This document shows, piece by piece, positions 37,295-50,600 of a stretch of DNA of 64,000 nt. The stretch spans positions 1,089,285 through 1,153,284 of the forward strand of contig KL647288.1 in the NCBI GenBank assembly GCA_000727475.1, written 5' to 3'. Origin of the DNA: Sarcocystis neurona (lineage: Eukaryota; Apicomplexa; Conoidasida; Eucoccidiorida; Sarcocystidae). How positions within the stretch are numbered: position 1 is the stretch's first letter; each line of letters opens with the position of its first letter. The notes beneath the pieces were generated by a model. It was not told the origin of the DNA. It ran no database searches and saw only the letters and a list, made by a program, of their open reading frames with translations. The translations under genes were made by a program, and so were the position numbers.

Positions 37295-39300
37295 CAGTAA
37301 GGCGAAATTCTTCGCTCTCGACAGAGAGACAGATGTGTAAAGGAAATGATTTCAGCTATATTTTAGTCGCCTTTGCACTGTACAAATGCTCACACTTGTA
37401 GGGCGGGTGCGGAAGACCGCCCCTAAATCTTTTAATTGGCAGAGAGAGCTGCAAACGTTACCAGGAATATACGCGGCAGTCAGACATCTCGAGGTAGGTT
37501 TGCATAGCCGGCGTTCGCAAGTATCAAAACTGCCACGTGTGAGGGCCGCGAGAGAAGCTTACTTGCCCCTGCGCGTCTTAATCGTGTCTACACGAATATG
37601 CATCCAGACGCACAGCACCACATGTGCGACTGTACAGTTTGAAACACATAGGCGCCTGAGAGCTGGTATACTGGGCTGCTGAGGACAGTCGTCATAGGAA
37701 AGGATTTATTCAGTGTGAGCAGAACTAACAATCCAGAGGCTTCTTCCAATTATTGGGCCTCTGTCGTGTTCTGGCAATGTTGTTCGTTGGGCACGTTGTG
37801 CCGGCATCATTCCTTAACTCGAAGACTGGAACTAGAGTGGAGAGAATCGATTCGCTGAGCTGTGTTGGGTACTAGGGCAAACTTTACGTCGACGATCCGT
37901 ACCAGTCGGAAGGAAATACTACGCTGGCAGAATTATCTGAACTTGGAACTCTTCTCCTCACACTGAAATCGAACTGAAGTCTCTGTGGTGACGTGAGCTA
38001 ATTTTTCTGTCAGATGCACATCACGTAAGCGGGCGCACCTGCTTCACGCGCAAGTTACTTGGCGCAGCTTCTCTAAAGATTGCCCAGTTGAAAACAAGGA
38101 CGATTCCAAAGTGATCTCTTGCGAGCAAAGTCCTGAAGGCTTCGCTAGGCAAACATTCGTCCCCCGCAGTACGCAACAACCGTGTAACATTTGAGCAGGA
38201 AAAGGGCTGACACCGCGACTGTTGTTCGCGGCTGACGGAGTACATGCCACATCTGTGCGTTTGTACGGTGTCACTGAAGAATCAGGGCTCACTCATGTGG
38301 CGCCTTCGTCACCAAAGGGTTCATCTCGAACTAAGAAAGCATCGATGTACAAGTGCTGCAGACAGTAGAGTTTTACATTCTCCTCGTCCCTGTTCACCTT
38401 TCTTGCGTATCCAGAAAAGTGAGACCAAGCAGCGGCCACCTGTAAAATCGTGCACGTCTATAGAAACACTTTATTTCATTCAGTGAGTGCTGCTAATTGT
38501 GTACTTCCATTCCGTAGAGCACATTAACAGGTGTTCCAAAGTTTCAGCAAAATGATATTGTGTATACTTGCACAAGAGGGACACAGCCACTCCTTCGTGC
38601 AACATGTTCCTCTGAGTGAATCGCTTCCGTGCCAGTTCAAACGGTATTTGGGACAGTTTTCATGCAGTTCCCAGCAACACGAAGACTTCTGTGCTGCGTC
38701 TCACAGAAGCTCATGACGCTGCACCGCCACCGCGCATCCGCCGCTCTACGACTCTGTAGGTGTGTGAACTGCGTAGGTCGCCGTGCACACCATAAAATAG
38801 AAAATGTTCACAGTCGGTCCTGTTACTACACACCAGCAGCTGAAGAGATCTTGGCGTGTACACGCGAAGGCCCCCGTCAGCACGGGGCAGGCTATCCTCT
38901 AGTGAAATGTCGTGGCATTCCGCCATTGCAGTTTTCAACGTTTTGGGTGAGTCCGTGCATGCACTGCAATGTCGGTGCAGCTGCGTTAGCGTGGTTAGGA
39001 GTACGAAAGTTCTGTATAACACTGTGATGTCCAGGAGCCTAAGATGCCGCGTCAGTTCGCGACATTCTCACGTGACAGCATCATTCGAGTGAATCCACAC
39101 AATCTCCTCTATCGTGTGGTACGTCAGCATATCAAACTCCTGGATGGCTTTTAGCAATACACAACTGACGACCGTCCCCCTGCATTCACTTGGCCGCGTC
39201 CGTAGAAAATCTCGTGCTTGCATCCCAAGGTTCCCGCTTCGACGTTGCGAGGCATTTTCTTGTTTAGTCCATTTGCGTCCCTGAAAAAGGTGCTATGCTG
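37295..39300. other. No gene or repeat recognised
   Basis: Only short open frames on both strands, none with a signal peptide, a domain or a convincing splice pattern. No tandem repeat or microsatellite is visible. Confidence 0.5.
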
Positions 39301-39302
39301 TC

Positions 39303-40591
39303 TTATTCAGTTGTGAACTTTTCCTTTTCCACTTGCATCTGTTGCCGCAGATAATGTGAGGCGTTAATACTATAAATGTAAGTGCCGCTTCTGTCCTGTG
39401 AAGACACATCGAGCTGCGACGTCGGGAAGACGGATCCATCTATTTGCATGTCTGTGTATGCGTACACGTATATACCCTTGAACCAGTCGTTTGCGTGCAC
39501 ACAAACTTGAACGATTGTGTCTGGAAAGATGGCCGCCGTCGTAGGACACAAGCAATTCATGAATTTATCCGGGATGACAGAAAGAGCGCCGAAAAATCCA
39601 GCTCTGCCATGGTAATCTTTCTTGTATCCATTCCACTTATTCTATGTCAATCTTGCGTTAGGCTTCACCGCACACAACGGTCTATAAATGCTCTATGGTT
39701 TTCAAAAAGTGTGCGACTCCCTAAGATGACGCTGTATACTCAGACGGACTCGTCCTTGTACAATACGCGTCTCGCCGTTCACCTTTACGTACACGTGCGT
39801 CTGCGCCGACTTGTAAGGCTTCTGGAGAGAACGGCGGGGAGAGAACAAAGAGCACGAGAAGAGATGTGGTAGAGGGGCCGGAAACTTTCTGGAAGACAGC
39901 CTTTGTTTGGGAGGCAGGCAAGGTAGCTGCCTCCACACAAAGGCTCGTGTCACTTTCGCATTCTACTCTGAACGCGAACTGTATACACAGGTACATTCCC
40001 GTATATTTGTCAGATTGATTATATTCCTTTGAGCGACATTCTATCGTAAGACGCGATCTGCATACATGGGTACACTTCCGCATATTTGTCAGATTGATTA
40101 TATTCCTTTGAGCGACATTTTATTGTACAGAGAAAGCCGGACGACTCCATCGTCTCAGATGGGCCGGATGACCACTTTATTTCGTATGGAAGAAGTTCGA
40201 CATCCCGCTCCACAACTAAGACATCAAGTAAATTTTTTCAGTGCAGGAGGCGGTTCTGCGTCATGTCTTCCGTGCCTCGCTCCTCGAAGAACCTCTTATC
40301 ACGGAGTCCGTTTCTAACATTGCAGCCGCGGATGCGTCGAAGACAGACTTCTCAAACGTTCCAAGGCCACCGGTGGCACGTTAGGAATCGTCAGTTATCC
40401 GGCTTCTACAGGTGGTCTTCCACAACGATGTACAAGACAGTCAACAATGGTTTACGCCCAATGGTAGTTGAAAGCAACCGAAGGCTGTCTTGACTTCTGG
40501 CACTGAATGGAGAACGTGCACTTGACAACCTTCTTCCTTCGTGCGGATCTTTCGACTTACGTTTACCCACTACCGTACCAAATCCTCCCAT
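39303..40591 (-). CDS. Candidate four-exon gene with N-myristoylation-type start
   Basis: Exon 1 (40591-40561) starts MGGFGTVVGK and ends at a GTAAGT donor in phase 1; a Gly at position 2 followed by a small/hydrophobic run could be an N-myristoylation site. Exon 2 (40215-40076) follows a CTTAG acceptor in the right phase (VERDVELLPYEIKWSSG). Exon 3 (39978 to 39789 or 39783) follows TATACAG (FAFRVECESD). Exon 4 (39520-39303) follows a pyrimidine-rich TTTCCAG (ANDWFKGIYVYAYTDMQIDG) and ends in TAA. All four phases agree and give about 194 residues. The strand-like, Tyr/Val-rich C-terminus faintly recalls apicomplexan immune-mapped proteins, but that is a guess. Exon 2's donor lies inside a 79-bp duplication and is weak. 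Confidence 0.35.
39972..40129. repeat. 79-bp tandem duplication
   Basis: Both copies contain ATATTTGTCAGATTGATTAT then ATTCCTTTGAGCGACATT (first at 40003, second at 40082). It overlaps the exon 2/intron/exon 3 region of the candidate minus-strand gene at 39.3-40.6 kb. Confidence 0.85.
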
Positions 40592-40599
40592 GATTTTGG

Positions 40600-43500
40600 C
40601 TGCACCAGCTTTTGTGGGAAGCCCAGCACTGAGATGAAATTCAACGATACGATTAACAGGGCCCTTGTTTTTCCAGCCTCCAGTGAAAACGTCTTCCGTG
40701 AGTCACCTAGGCAGGACGGGAGGACAATAGAGGAAAAAGTGAAGTGAGGTAGTCTCATCCCTAGCTCAGGCTGAGTGTAACACTGCACGTGCGTGGATGT
40801 CCATAAAACAAAATGAAGCCCGCACTTGGAAGCTTACGAGCAAACAAGGAGGGGGGAGCCACTACTAAGGTAAATAAGGTCAACACCACTGAATATGTAG
40901 GAGTATCTGACACAGATAAGCGTATTCGAGATGCCATGTTTCAGGTGTAGATATGCCGTCGTGCACAGTTGTTCGTAGTTCTGAGCTGTCTTTTCAAAAA
41001 TTAACCTTGCACACCTTTTTGTCTCCAGGTTCCAACGGTCCACAACACGGTAGAATTTCCGTGGTGCAACGAGTAAACGTCACAGCCGACAAAAATCGAC
41101 TCCAAAGATTCTGTCCTGCATCTGAATGATGTACCAGCACAAGCAGAAGTGTAAGCCGGCAAAGTGCGTATGCCAGAAGATGGTCTTGACGCCGTGTCCC
41201 TCCCTCGGTACTCCAGAGTTCTCCCGATAGACCATGGACCAAATCAGAAAGTCATTTCACGGGAGCGATCTCTTTCGAGCGGTAACGAAGGACCACGCAG
41301 GTTCACCTTTTTGTAGGCAGAGGTCTCTCGACCGGGAGCCCCTACCTAGGACACCGGTGCCTTGGAGTACCTAGTACTGCATAAAAGCCGGAAGAGACAG
41401 CAGACCTACGTGTCAGTGAGTACGACTTTAAAGCAAAAGGCGCCTCTCTGGCGTTCATAGATGTGTATTCTCACTACTCGAAATGCTTCAGGAGCAACGT
41501 CAATGCAGTAGGTTGGCAGCATCATTCTTCAAAGAGCCTTCATTGTGGTTTTCCGCGACTCACAAGCAGTGGAGGAGAGGACACAAATTAGAACTAGGTC
41601 ATGTGAAGCGTAACTATTGAATGTGACTCGCCTATAAGTCTTTTAGATTCTGTAGTTGGTTGCCTTCTCCGTTACGCGCTGAGATACAGCAGCATGGCGC
41701 AGTGATCGCACGTATCACAAAAACAGCAGTTGTGCGCTCTTCGGCGTTTTCCTGCTCATGACCTCCTTTGCAGCGAAAACAAACACGAGAGTTGTCCACA
41801 GTTAACAGCCGCATACAGCTGTAGGTAACAGCTTAACACCAGCTGTGCCTTTTTCAAGAAAGTCCGCGAGCACTCATCATTGCTCAGAGTGTACGGATCA
41901 CGCTACTTCTCAACACCGTTGTGAAGCATTAAAACGGTTTTATTCTTGATTCACCGTAGAGCGTCCTTCTACACCTGATTAGGGACTATGCGGCGGATAT
42001 TGTCCGTCGTAGGCGACTACGCATGATGTAGAAAACAAAACGAGGCTCAACAGTGGTCTTGCGAGCACAACCGGAGAAATAATGCATGCAAGGTTTGTAC
42101 GGCCGAGAATACTCAGCCGCGACTCGTCCCACTGAGCACGCGCTGTTTAATAGACGACTGCAGAACGGCGGAGCAATTTTCTACTCGATATCTAATTTCT
42201 CTTTCCTGTCTGGTATGTACGAACAACTCCGAACGGACAGCTTTGGCTGACTTCACCTTTTTCGTTTCGGGCATCCACCAGCGGCATCTGGTTTGTCTAT
42301 GTATGTATGTACACAGACGGCAGGAGCTCATCTGTAGCCGCATTCACACTCCTGCCGTAGCCTGAGGTTAGCACGTTTTTCGTTTCTCTTGCTTGCACCA
42401 ACTCGTTCCTACACCGCTGTGAACTGCATTTTTATTGAGCGTATATTTTCGTCCACAACATGGAGTTTGTGGCAGTCGCGTCTGTTTCCGCACTCCGCGC
42501 GCTGCCGTGCCGCCGGTCTCCTTAGTTGCGTTCCGTCCTGAGCATGTCCTTGGGCGTATACCACGGCTGTGTTTTCACGCCTGTGTTTCCACCGCGTCCA
42601 TTGTGTGAGAATCTTCCTGTGTTTGGGCTGGCGTAGTTCGCCTGTTTTTACTGCCGTCTGCCATCTACGTCTCCGGTTCCTTTGGATGCTGCGAATCAGT
42701 TCATTTATAGCGGCAGCTGCTCTATAAAGCGACAAACTTCGTAAGCCCACCTTGGTTTTATTCGTGCTTCGTTTCACAACTGCGAGACTGGTTGCAGCAG
42801 ACACCGCCGTACGTCTTTCTCTTCTGCTACGATAAAAAGCACTTGCGACCCTCTGCACGTGGGGGGTTTCTCTTTCAAAACGAGAAAAACCCAGAGTTTC
42901 TGCTTCGTAGTAGGTCCCGCTTCCGCCTTCCAAACTGCGTCAACACATTTCGAATCTACGGGCGTCCCTCCGACAGGGCACGCTGAAAGACAGAGGTGGA
43001 GTGCAGCAGGAGTAAAATTAGGGTAAAAAGCGAGAGACTCTTGATTTTCCTCCTTTAGCGAAGAAAAGAAGAGTGTTTGTTCACCAACACTTGTCACGTG
43101 GTCGTAAAAAAGTAGGCGTTGTTCACTTATATGCGTTTCCTCTACTTTCTTTATACCCGCGCACCTTCGTTCCCGGTCTTGCTTCTTCCTCTCTTGCGTC
43201 CAGTCCTTTTGTCCACCCGTTTCCGTCCGTCCCGTTAATCCACTTCATCCTTTCCTGCGCAGTTCTGGGGCTAGGCGAGCACGCGTCCTCCTGTCATGCG
43301 GTTTGTAGCCGACCACATCAACTTTTTTTCTGTAAATCGAACATGCCGGCGTGGAATCTCTGTGAAGTGAGTACAGAAGAAGCGTGGAGTATGTTATGTA
43401 AGTGGAAACTGCGTCGCACTGGTGTCTGCGAACGTCCCACGGGTGCCTGGGTCAATGTTCTGATGTCTCCCCAGCAGGACCCTGCGTGTCCTTGGCAAAT

Positions 43501-44610
43501 CTCATTTTCCCGCGTGTCTACTGAAATGCGCACATCTCTACAACCCGTGCGCTGAAGAAGCCCGCGTCACCGTGTGCGTGCGATAGTGGCGAAGTCTGCG
43601 CGTTTTCTGGTTAAAGATATTTGCTCGAGTCTGCCGAGAGAACAAGCATGTTCGTATGCAAGAGTACGTGCGTACTCTCGGTTAGCTGCTCACATCAAGA
43701 CAACCGGACGCCTTCCTGAAGGCGTACTCCTGTCCGTTGTCGGTTCATCGTTGTAAGCCTCGCCGCTTCAGTTCGTATTTCTCGGTAGTGAACCGTCATA
43801 TCTCGTCGCGACTTTTTTTTGCTGGTGATGTCCCACCTGCAGGGCGGCGATGATAAGTCAGTATTTGTTCACGCTTTGGCCTTCCTCCCCGTGCAGCAGC
43901 GATGACAGATTTCCTCAGGTACGGGGCTGGTATCTGCGCACGCAAAAGAGTCCGTTCCCCTCCCGTGGAGAGTCTTGCTTCTTCGTTACTGCCGCGCCTC
44001 TGTGTCCTCCTCTTGTGCTGCTGTTCGCCGTTCTTCTGCGCCTCTCATGAGTAATCCGCTCGCTGGGGTGCTCCCGTTCACCACTGCATCTGCTTGGTTC
44101 AAAAAGGCACTTCTCTCGCTTGCTACTTGTCGCCGCAGTAAGTAGAGTCCAGTTTCTTTTCCTCTTCTCCCGACTTCCCGGGATTTCTACGGCCTGTGTT
44201 GCCTGGGAGCGTCCTGCTGACTTCCGCTTTTGCCGGGACTGTATGTCTCTGGCCTACGTGCTCCTCTTCTTTCTCGTAGCGTGTCGTACGCAGACATGAA
44301 GAAGGAGTTTCGACAGAAAGCTCGCCGCTGCTGTCACCTTTCTTTTCCTTCCCTTTAAAGAAATACTGCACCCGTCCAGGATGCGTATCTTTTCCAGGAA
44401 TTGGTTTAGTCACTCCTCATCCGTCTTGTGAACGGGAAGGCGCTGCTCCTCCTCTCTGCTGTGCGTCGCGTCTCATCAAGACTCTCTGCCTTACTTAGAT
44501 GCCGCTTCCACGCCTCTCCAGTTTTCTCTCTGGCTTCTTCACACGCTCCTACGCATGTTTTACTTTTCGTTCTTTTGTAGTGAAAAGAAATTGCCACTCG
44601 CCACACCGTC
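40600..44610. other. No supported gene; probable SNW1 5' flank at the right end
   Basis: 40.6-43.0 kb shows nothing I can support. A basic minus-strand frame at 42409-42933 lacks an ATG at its start. From about 43.1 to 44.6 kb the plus strand is rich in C and T, which would fit a promoter/5' untranslated leader of the SNW1 gene. ATG 43343 (MPAWNLCE) is followed by a GTGAGT and later a GTAAGT donor but neither gives the phase needed by SNW1 exon 2. Confidence 0.4.
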
Positions 44611-44614
44611 GTCC

Positions 44615-47600
44615 ATGTCTCTCTGCGGGTCTGCGTGCGGACAGAAGCGCAGTGGGCAGAGCGGCAGCTTTTCTGTTGTGCCGTGTAGTCATACCAAGGT
44701 GGACGCCCGCACGTATATACACATATATATATATATATGTATAGATATGTGTGTGTGCGTGTAGGTGCATCGCTTGTCTTGCCGGGAGTTGCTGGGAAGG
44801 GAAACGTTTCTCTTGCTGCTGACGCGTGTGCATGCGTTTTGCTGCCGTGGTGCGCTTCTCTGGTGTTTGTACACCTCTTTAGCGGCGAGTGCTTGCACCA
44901 CTTGTGTCGCTGCTGCTGCTCCTGCTGCAGCTGCTGCTCGTGACGTTTGTTTGCTGGGTGTATCTGTGCGCAGGCGTTTGCCAGCTCCACAGCAGGCGTC
45001 GGAGCAGAGCGGTGGCTTGTCGGTAGCTGACGCATCTTGTGGGGCGTTCGCACTCGTCGGCGCCTCATCGCAGGCGAAGAGTGCGCGACTGCAGCAGCAC
45101 ATGGGCAGTGCCGGCGGGATAGCAGCAGGAGGAGCAGCAGGAAGCAGCGCCCGGCAGCATGAGGACCGACTGCTTGTAGCGGGTCTGCTGCCGTCGTCGG
45201 TGAGACAGAGCGGAGGCAGCAGCGCCGCAGGGGCGCTCGCTGCAGCGGCGGGGAGAGCGCGTTTGCTGCAGCAGCAGCGTCTGCGTCGCGCGGGGGGGCC
45301 GCCTCCGTACGGACAGCGACAACAGTTTATTCCTCGGTGCGAAGAGGACTTCGGCGGTGGCGGTGCCTATCCGGAGATTCATGTGGCGCAGTACCCGCTC
45401 GGAATGGGCAGAAAGAAAGAGGTGCGGCAGCAAGGGCCACCGGCGAGGCGCCTTTTCAGCCCCGCGCATGCACGTACACTTGTACACAGAGGTGCAGAGA
45501 CAGAGTAGCGGGAGCGGGAGCAGCAGCACGCACAGAGCAGCAGCGGCACGTGTGTAGCAGCAGCAGATTTACACACCGACAGAGCAGCGGCACCTGCAGC
45601 ACTGTTTCCGGCAGCAGGAGGGGCGGCAGTTGTTGAAGCAGTTTCTGCTTTCTTCCTTTCTGTGAGACGACGAGGCCGGCTGTTGCCTCCTGCAGCGGGT
45701 GCGCGTTGCCCTCCCTCACAGATAGCGTGCGGAGGTGTCTACTGCAACGGAACTACCTTGTGTGAAGTGTTCTTGGTGCTGCTGCCGCGGCTGGCTGCAG
45801 CAGCTGTGTCCACGTGCTGCCGTGCCGTCTCGCCGCAGCAAGAATGGCCTTGTTGGAGACGTGTGAGAACGTTAATAAAAATCGATGACAGCAAAGTTCA
45901 TACGCGCTGCGGTAGCCGCACTTAGCGGTGGAGGGAAGGCGTCACAAGTGTCATAAGGCGGCATGGAGAGGATCCCGCGTGAAGCGTCATATGTCCGCGG
46001 GCTTCCACTGCTGCTGCTGCTGCTGTTGGAGCAGTAAATGTGCAGCTTCCGCCCCACAAAAACATTTTCGGGAAGAAGTTTTCCTCTTTGCACATGCAGG
46101 ATGCGCACCCTTTTCTGCAGAAGTGTTTTCCTTCGGTGTCGTGCTCATGCTGCTGGGGAAGAAGTGGTGCGGTACGTGCTGCTGCTTGTGTGTGGCGTGT
46201 GTGCAGGGAGGCAGCAGTCAGACTGTCGCGCTCCACATCGGGAGCGATGGCAAGGTGGCCTACGACGCGGTGGTGCTGCAGCAGGGCGCGTGCGAGAAAA
46301 AAGTTGTGTACACGCGGCCGGAAGCGGCCCACGGGCTCGCCGTGTCGGCGGCGCCGACGGCAGCAGGGCTCGGCGGGATCGAAGTGGTGAAGCGGCCGGG
46401 GGGGTGCCCGATGCCTTCCGCGGAAGAAGAAGCAAAGGAACTGGCACGCACGAAGGCCGCGCTCGAAGCAGCGCTTGAAAGAAAAATAGGCGGAGACAAG
46501 TTAAAAAAAACTGTCCGAAGTGAACCGGACTTCTACAGATACACTCCCGCCCAGCAGGTATGTGCCCTGCTCCTACTTCCTCCCAAGGCGACGGTCTTGC
46601 TGCTGCTGCTGCTTCTTCTTCCCTGGCGCTGTCATTCTTCTCGTCGCACTGCTGGTACCCCTGCTGCATCCTCTCTCATTAGTAACTCAGTCTCTCGGTG
46701 ATCGCGCTCCTGCTGCTGGTGCTTCCTCTCTCATTGGCGATGCAGCGTCTTGGTGATCGGGCTGCTGCTGCTGCCGCTCCTTCTCTTGTCCTTAGTTTCA
46801 GCTGGTTGCCCTGCTGCTGCGGCTGGGGCGCTGCCACCCGTGCTGTTGACAAAACACGGGAGTAGTGGGACCGGGACTGCTGCTGCTGCGGCTGCTTGGA
46901 CGTCTGCGACCGACGGCGTGGAGGCGTCCTGCCGCTGTTGCTGTTGCTGCTACTGCACTTACTGGCGGCGGCAGCAGAGGGTGTGATTCTTCCTGTACTC
47001 TTGCTGCTGCGACAGCTGCAGCTCCTGCCGCTGGATCCGTCGGCGCGCTGCTGTTGCCGCTGCTGCTGCGCTTGCTGACGACGGCAGCAGGGGGTGTGGA
47101 TGTTCCTGGACTATTGCAGCTGCTGCTCCTGCCGATCCGTGGGCGCGTTGTTGCTGGTACTGCTGCTCCCCACTTGCCAGTGTGACGACGCACGACGCAC
47201 GCGGTGCTGCTGCCGCTGCTCGTGCTGCCGTCGGGCTTGCTGCTGCGGTGAAGGTTGCGGCTGCTGCCTTTGCTGTATATCATGGCGGGGACTTGTCTAC
47301 GTCGCTGCGTGAGCGACCCACATGTGGTCGTGCGGTGGCTGCGCTGCTGCTGACGGTGCGCGCTGCTTGCCGCCGTCGTGCATGCATGCCGGTGCTGCTG
47401 CTTCTGTTTGCTTCTGATGCCTTGCTGCTGCTGCTGCTGTTGCTGCAGGGGGAGGGCCACAACAGCGGCTGTGCGCAGCGCGTAGTAAGAGTGGAGGACA
47501 TGCAGCAGGACCCGCTGAACCCAGCCAAATTCCGCCACAAGCGCGCCCCTGCTGCTGCGGCAAGTCCTCCGCCTCCGGTGATGCACTCCCCCACACGTAA

Positions 47601-50600
47601 GCAATGAAGCCGTGTCTCTCGTTTTCTTCTTCTTCGCGGCGTGTTGTAGGTGGTGAACGTTCGGCTCTGCTGCTGACCGACTGGCAGTTGTGTCTCACTG
47701 CTGCAGCAGAAGCTGCTGCTGAGGAAGAGACGTCTCTCCTGCTGCTTCCTGCTGCTGCTGCTGCCAGTGAGGCGACGTCTCGTCGTCACGCTGGGGGCCC
47801 GGCGCTGCTTTTCGGCAGAGGCACGTGGGGAGTTCACAAATCGTAGCGCGAGGAAGAGCGACCGTCTCTTCCGTTAATGCAAGCGCGCCTGTGGATATAT
47901 CTTCATGGATTTGCCTACAAGATCTGCCTCGGCCAGTCCTTGTGTGTACCGAGGATTTCTGCTGTTAGCGCTGACACGTGGAGATGTCACTCCGACCCAA
48001 ACAGAACATCGTGCTAAAATTATCCGCCTTTTTTCCCTTCAGAAACGCACGTTTCGTACCTGTGCGTATCATCTGTTGGCCCCTCGTACCTTACATATAC
48101 ATATATATATATACACATATATGTGGTCATGTATATATATATGTCTCTGTATAGATACGTATGTATGTATATATATATATATATATCTGCGTATTTGTCT
48201 CTCTCTGTCTCTCTTTCTGTGTCTCGCTGTCTGTCTCTATGTAGGTATGTGTATACGTTATTATGTGCCTCTACATGTGCAGACGTACACGTATATATAA
48301 ATAAGTATATGTATATATATCTATGAAAATGCCTGTAGATCCGGGTGCGATGTGTACGGGCGTCTTGGGTTTGTGTGTCTGGATGGGACTTTCTGTGTGT
48401 TTGAGGTTGCATGCGTGCGGGCAAGAAGGTGGGCGTGTGTGTAGGCCAGCGGGTCTTCGATATTCTGCTGCTACTGCTGCTGCAGGAAAAGTGACGCAGC
48501 AGGACCAGGCAGAGTGGAAGATTCCCCCGAGTATTTCTAACTGGAAGAATCAAAAGGGATATACGATTCCCTTGGACAAGCGCCTGCAGGCCGACGGAAG
48601 GAATTTGCAAGACGTGAGTTTGCTGCTGCTGCTGCTGCTCTTTGCTGCCGTCGTCGTGAAGTGCTACTGCGCGCTTCAGGGAGTGCATGCCCCTCCCTGT
48701 GCCACGCGCGTCCGCTGCTGCTGCCGCGCTGCGTCCCGCTGCCTCGGCTGCATGATGCGCTGCCGCGGCGGCCGCGTGTCGACAGCGGCGGTCGCGCGTC
48801 GGCTGGTGCCGCTGGGGCGCGCGCTATAGCACCGCTGCGACGCATGCCGCGGCTACTTTTTCTTCCTCGTGCTGCTGCTTTCTTTGCCAGTGCTGCTGCG
48901 GCGTACGCGGTCAGTGCTCGTGCTAGTGCATCATGAGGCTTAGTTCGTTGCCGCTGGCTGTGAGGCGGGGGTGTTTCGACGGTCACTCCTGCTGCTGCTG
49001 GGCTATTGCTGCTGCGCGGCCGGACTTCTCGGCATCCTGTTGTGACTGCTCGTGCTGCTGTCCGCTTGCCCGGACCCCAACTTACGCTGCTGAGGCTGCT
49101 GCTGCTCTTCCTCCTTCTCCGCCGTGCTGCTGGCTGCCCCTGCTGCTGCTGTCTCCTCCCGTGCTGCTGCGCCGCTTCGGCTGCCGCGTGCCTCTGTGTC
49201 CTGCTGGGCGAGACGTCTCACGCAGCAGCTTTAAAAACGGTGTCTCTTCTGGAGTCCTGTTGCTGCTGCTTTTCTTTTCCCTGCTCTTCGCACCTACTGC
49301 AGCTCCCACGTGCAAGCCTGCACACAACAGGAGAAACGTACCCCTACATATATATATACATATATCTTTTCCAGATGAGTACACGTAAACAGATGCATGT
49401 AGGCTTACAAATATATGGCTGTACATGGAATTCGATAGATATTCGAGGGTAGTTTCGTAGCACGTGTGTCCCGGTGTCTGTCTCATAGGAAAGCTATGTA
49501 AATCTACACCTACTTTCACCCATGCGTATATACGCATGTCTATTTATGTCTGTAGGACGCACGCGTACATGTGTTTATATGCGTCGCTACATAGGCTGCA
49601 TGCGTTCGTATATAGATTAGTATATCTGGACGTATGCTTATATACCTGTGTGCACATGTGTAGGACGCATGCACACATTTATCGACCTATGCGTATATAC
49701 AGGGGGTGCATATGTACAAACGTACATGTCAGTATATGTGTGTATACAGACTGGCATGTGTATATAGTGGCTACACGCATTCGTAATATCTGTTTCTACA
49801 TATGTACGTACGGCACAGGTCTACACATGTACATATATATAGTGTATGCATGCATGCGCGTGTACATACGTATAGGAGACATGCATGCGTATGTATATGT
49901 ACATGTTTGTGGGGTATGTGTCGCTGCATGTGTTCGTCTTCCGCACTTCCTCAGGAACTTCTGAATATTTGCACAGCGTATATTGCATGCACGAACGCCT
50001 TCTTGTACGTTCGTGCGTATAGAGGGATCGGTAGATCTTCTGCGTCAGCTTGTGCTGCTGCGTCGGGTGCTACCGGTGCATCTGCTGCTGCTGCTTCATC
50101 TGGTGTGCTGCATCATCTGCTGTTGTTGCTGGGTCATCCGCTGCCTTCGTTGCTGCTGCATCATCTTTTTGACGGGGTGCGAGAAGTGGTGTTGCTGTCT
50201 CTGCGTAGGTAGTGCTGCTGCTGCTGTCGCTCTATGTGTGCCTCTGCTGCAGTGGCCTCCATTTCTGCGACTGCTGTTGACGTGCTGCTTCTCCTGGGTC
50301 AGCGTCTTTTGCCACTTCGTATGTGCTGCTGCTGCTCCTGCTGGGCGTTCTGCAGGACGCGGGTTCCGGCTGCTGCCGCTGCTGCTGTGGTGTCACGCTC
50401 GTACTTGTGCGCTGCTGTTGTTCCCCCTTGTTTTCGTGCTGCTGCTCTTGCTGCAGCACACCGCGTCTCGTGTAGGTGCTGCTCCTGCTTCTTCTTCTGC
50501 CCTTGCTGACGACTTTGTCGGCCCTCTTTTGCTGTTTCTGCTGCTGGTGCGCAGGTTTCCATCAACGACAAATTCGCAAGTCTCTCGGAGGCGTTGTACA

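Noticed and set aside
40994..41500. Possible retrotransposon reverse transcriptase/integrase remnant
   Set aside because: Only loose resemblance; no catalytic motif, zinc-binding motif or long terminal repeat found.
42409..42933. Arg-rich minus-strand frame of 174 codons, considered as a mitochondrial ribosomal protein
   Set aside because: It begins at TTG with no in-frame early ATG and does not follow any ribosomal family pattern I could name.
44406..45068. Minus-strand frame of 220 codons
   Set aside because: Antisense to SNW1 exons 1-2 and their intron; composition explained by repeats.
46798..47604. Minus-strand Ser/Gln-rich frame of 268 codons
   Set aside because: It is the reverse of CTG-filled SNW1 introns and of an SNW1 exon; triplet repeats stay open in all frames of that strand.
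48020..48688. Minus-strand frame of 222 codons with YIYIYI and RDTERET runs
   Set aside because: Translation of TA and CTCT microsatellites antisense to the SNW1 exon at 48486-48613.
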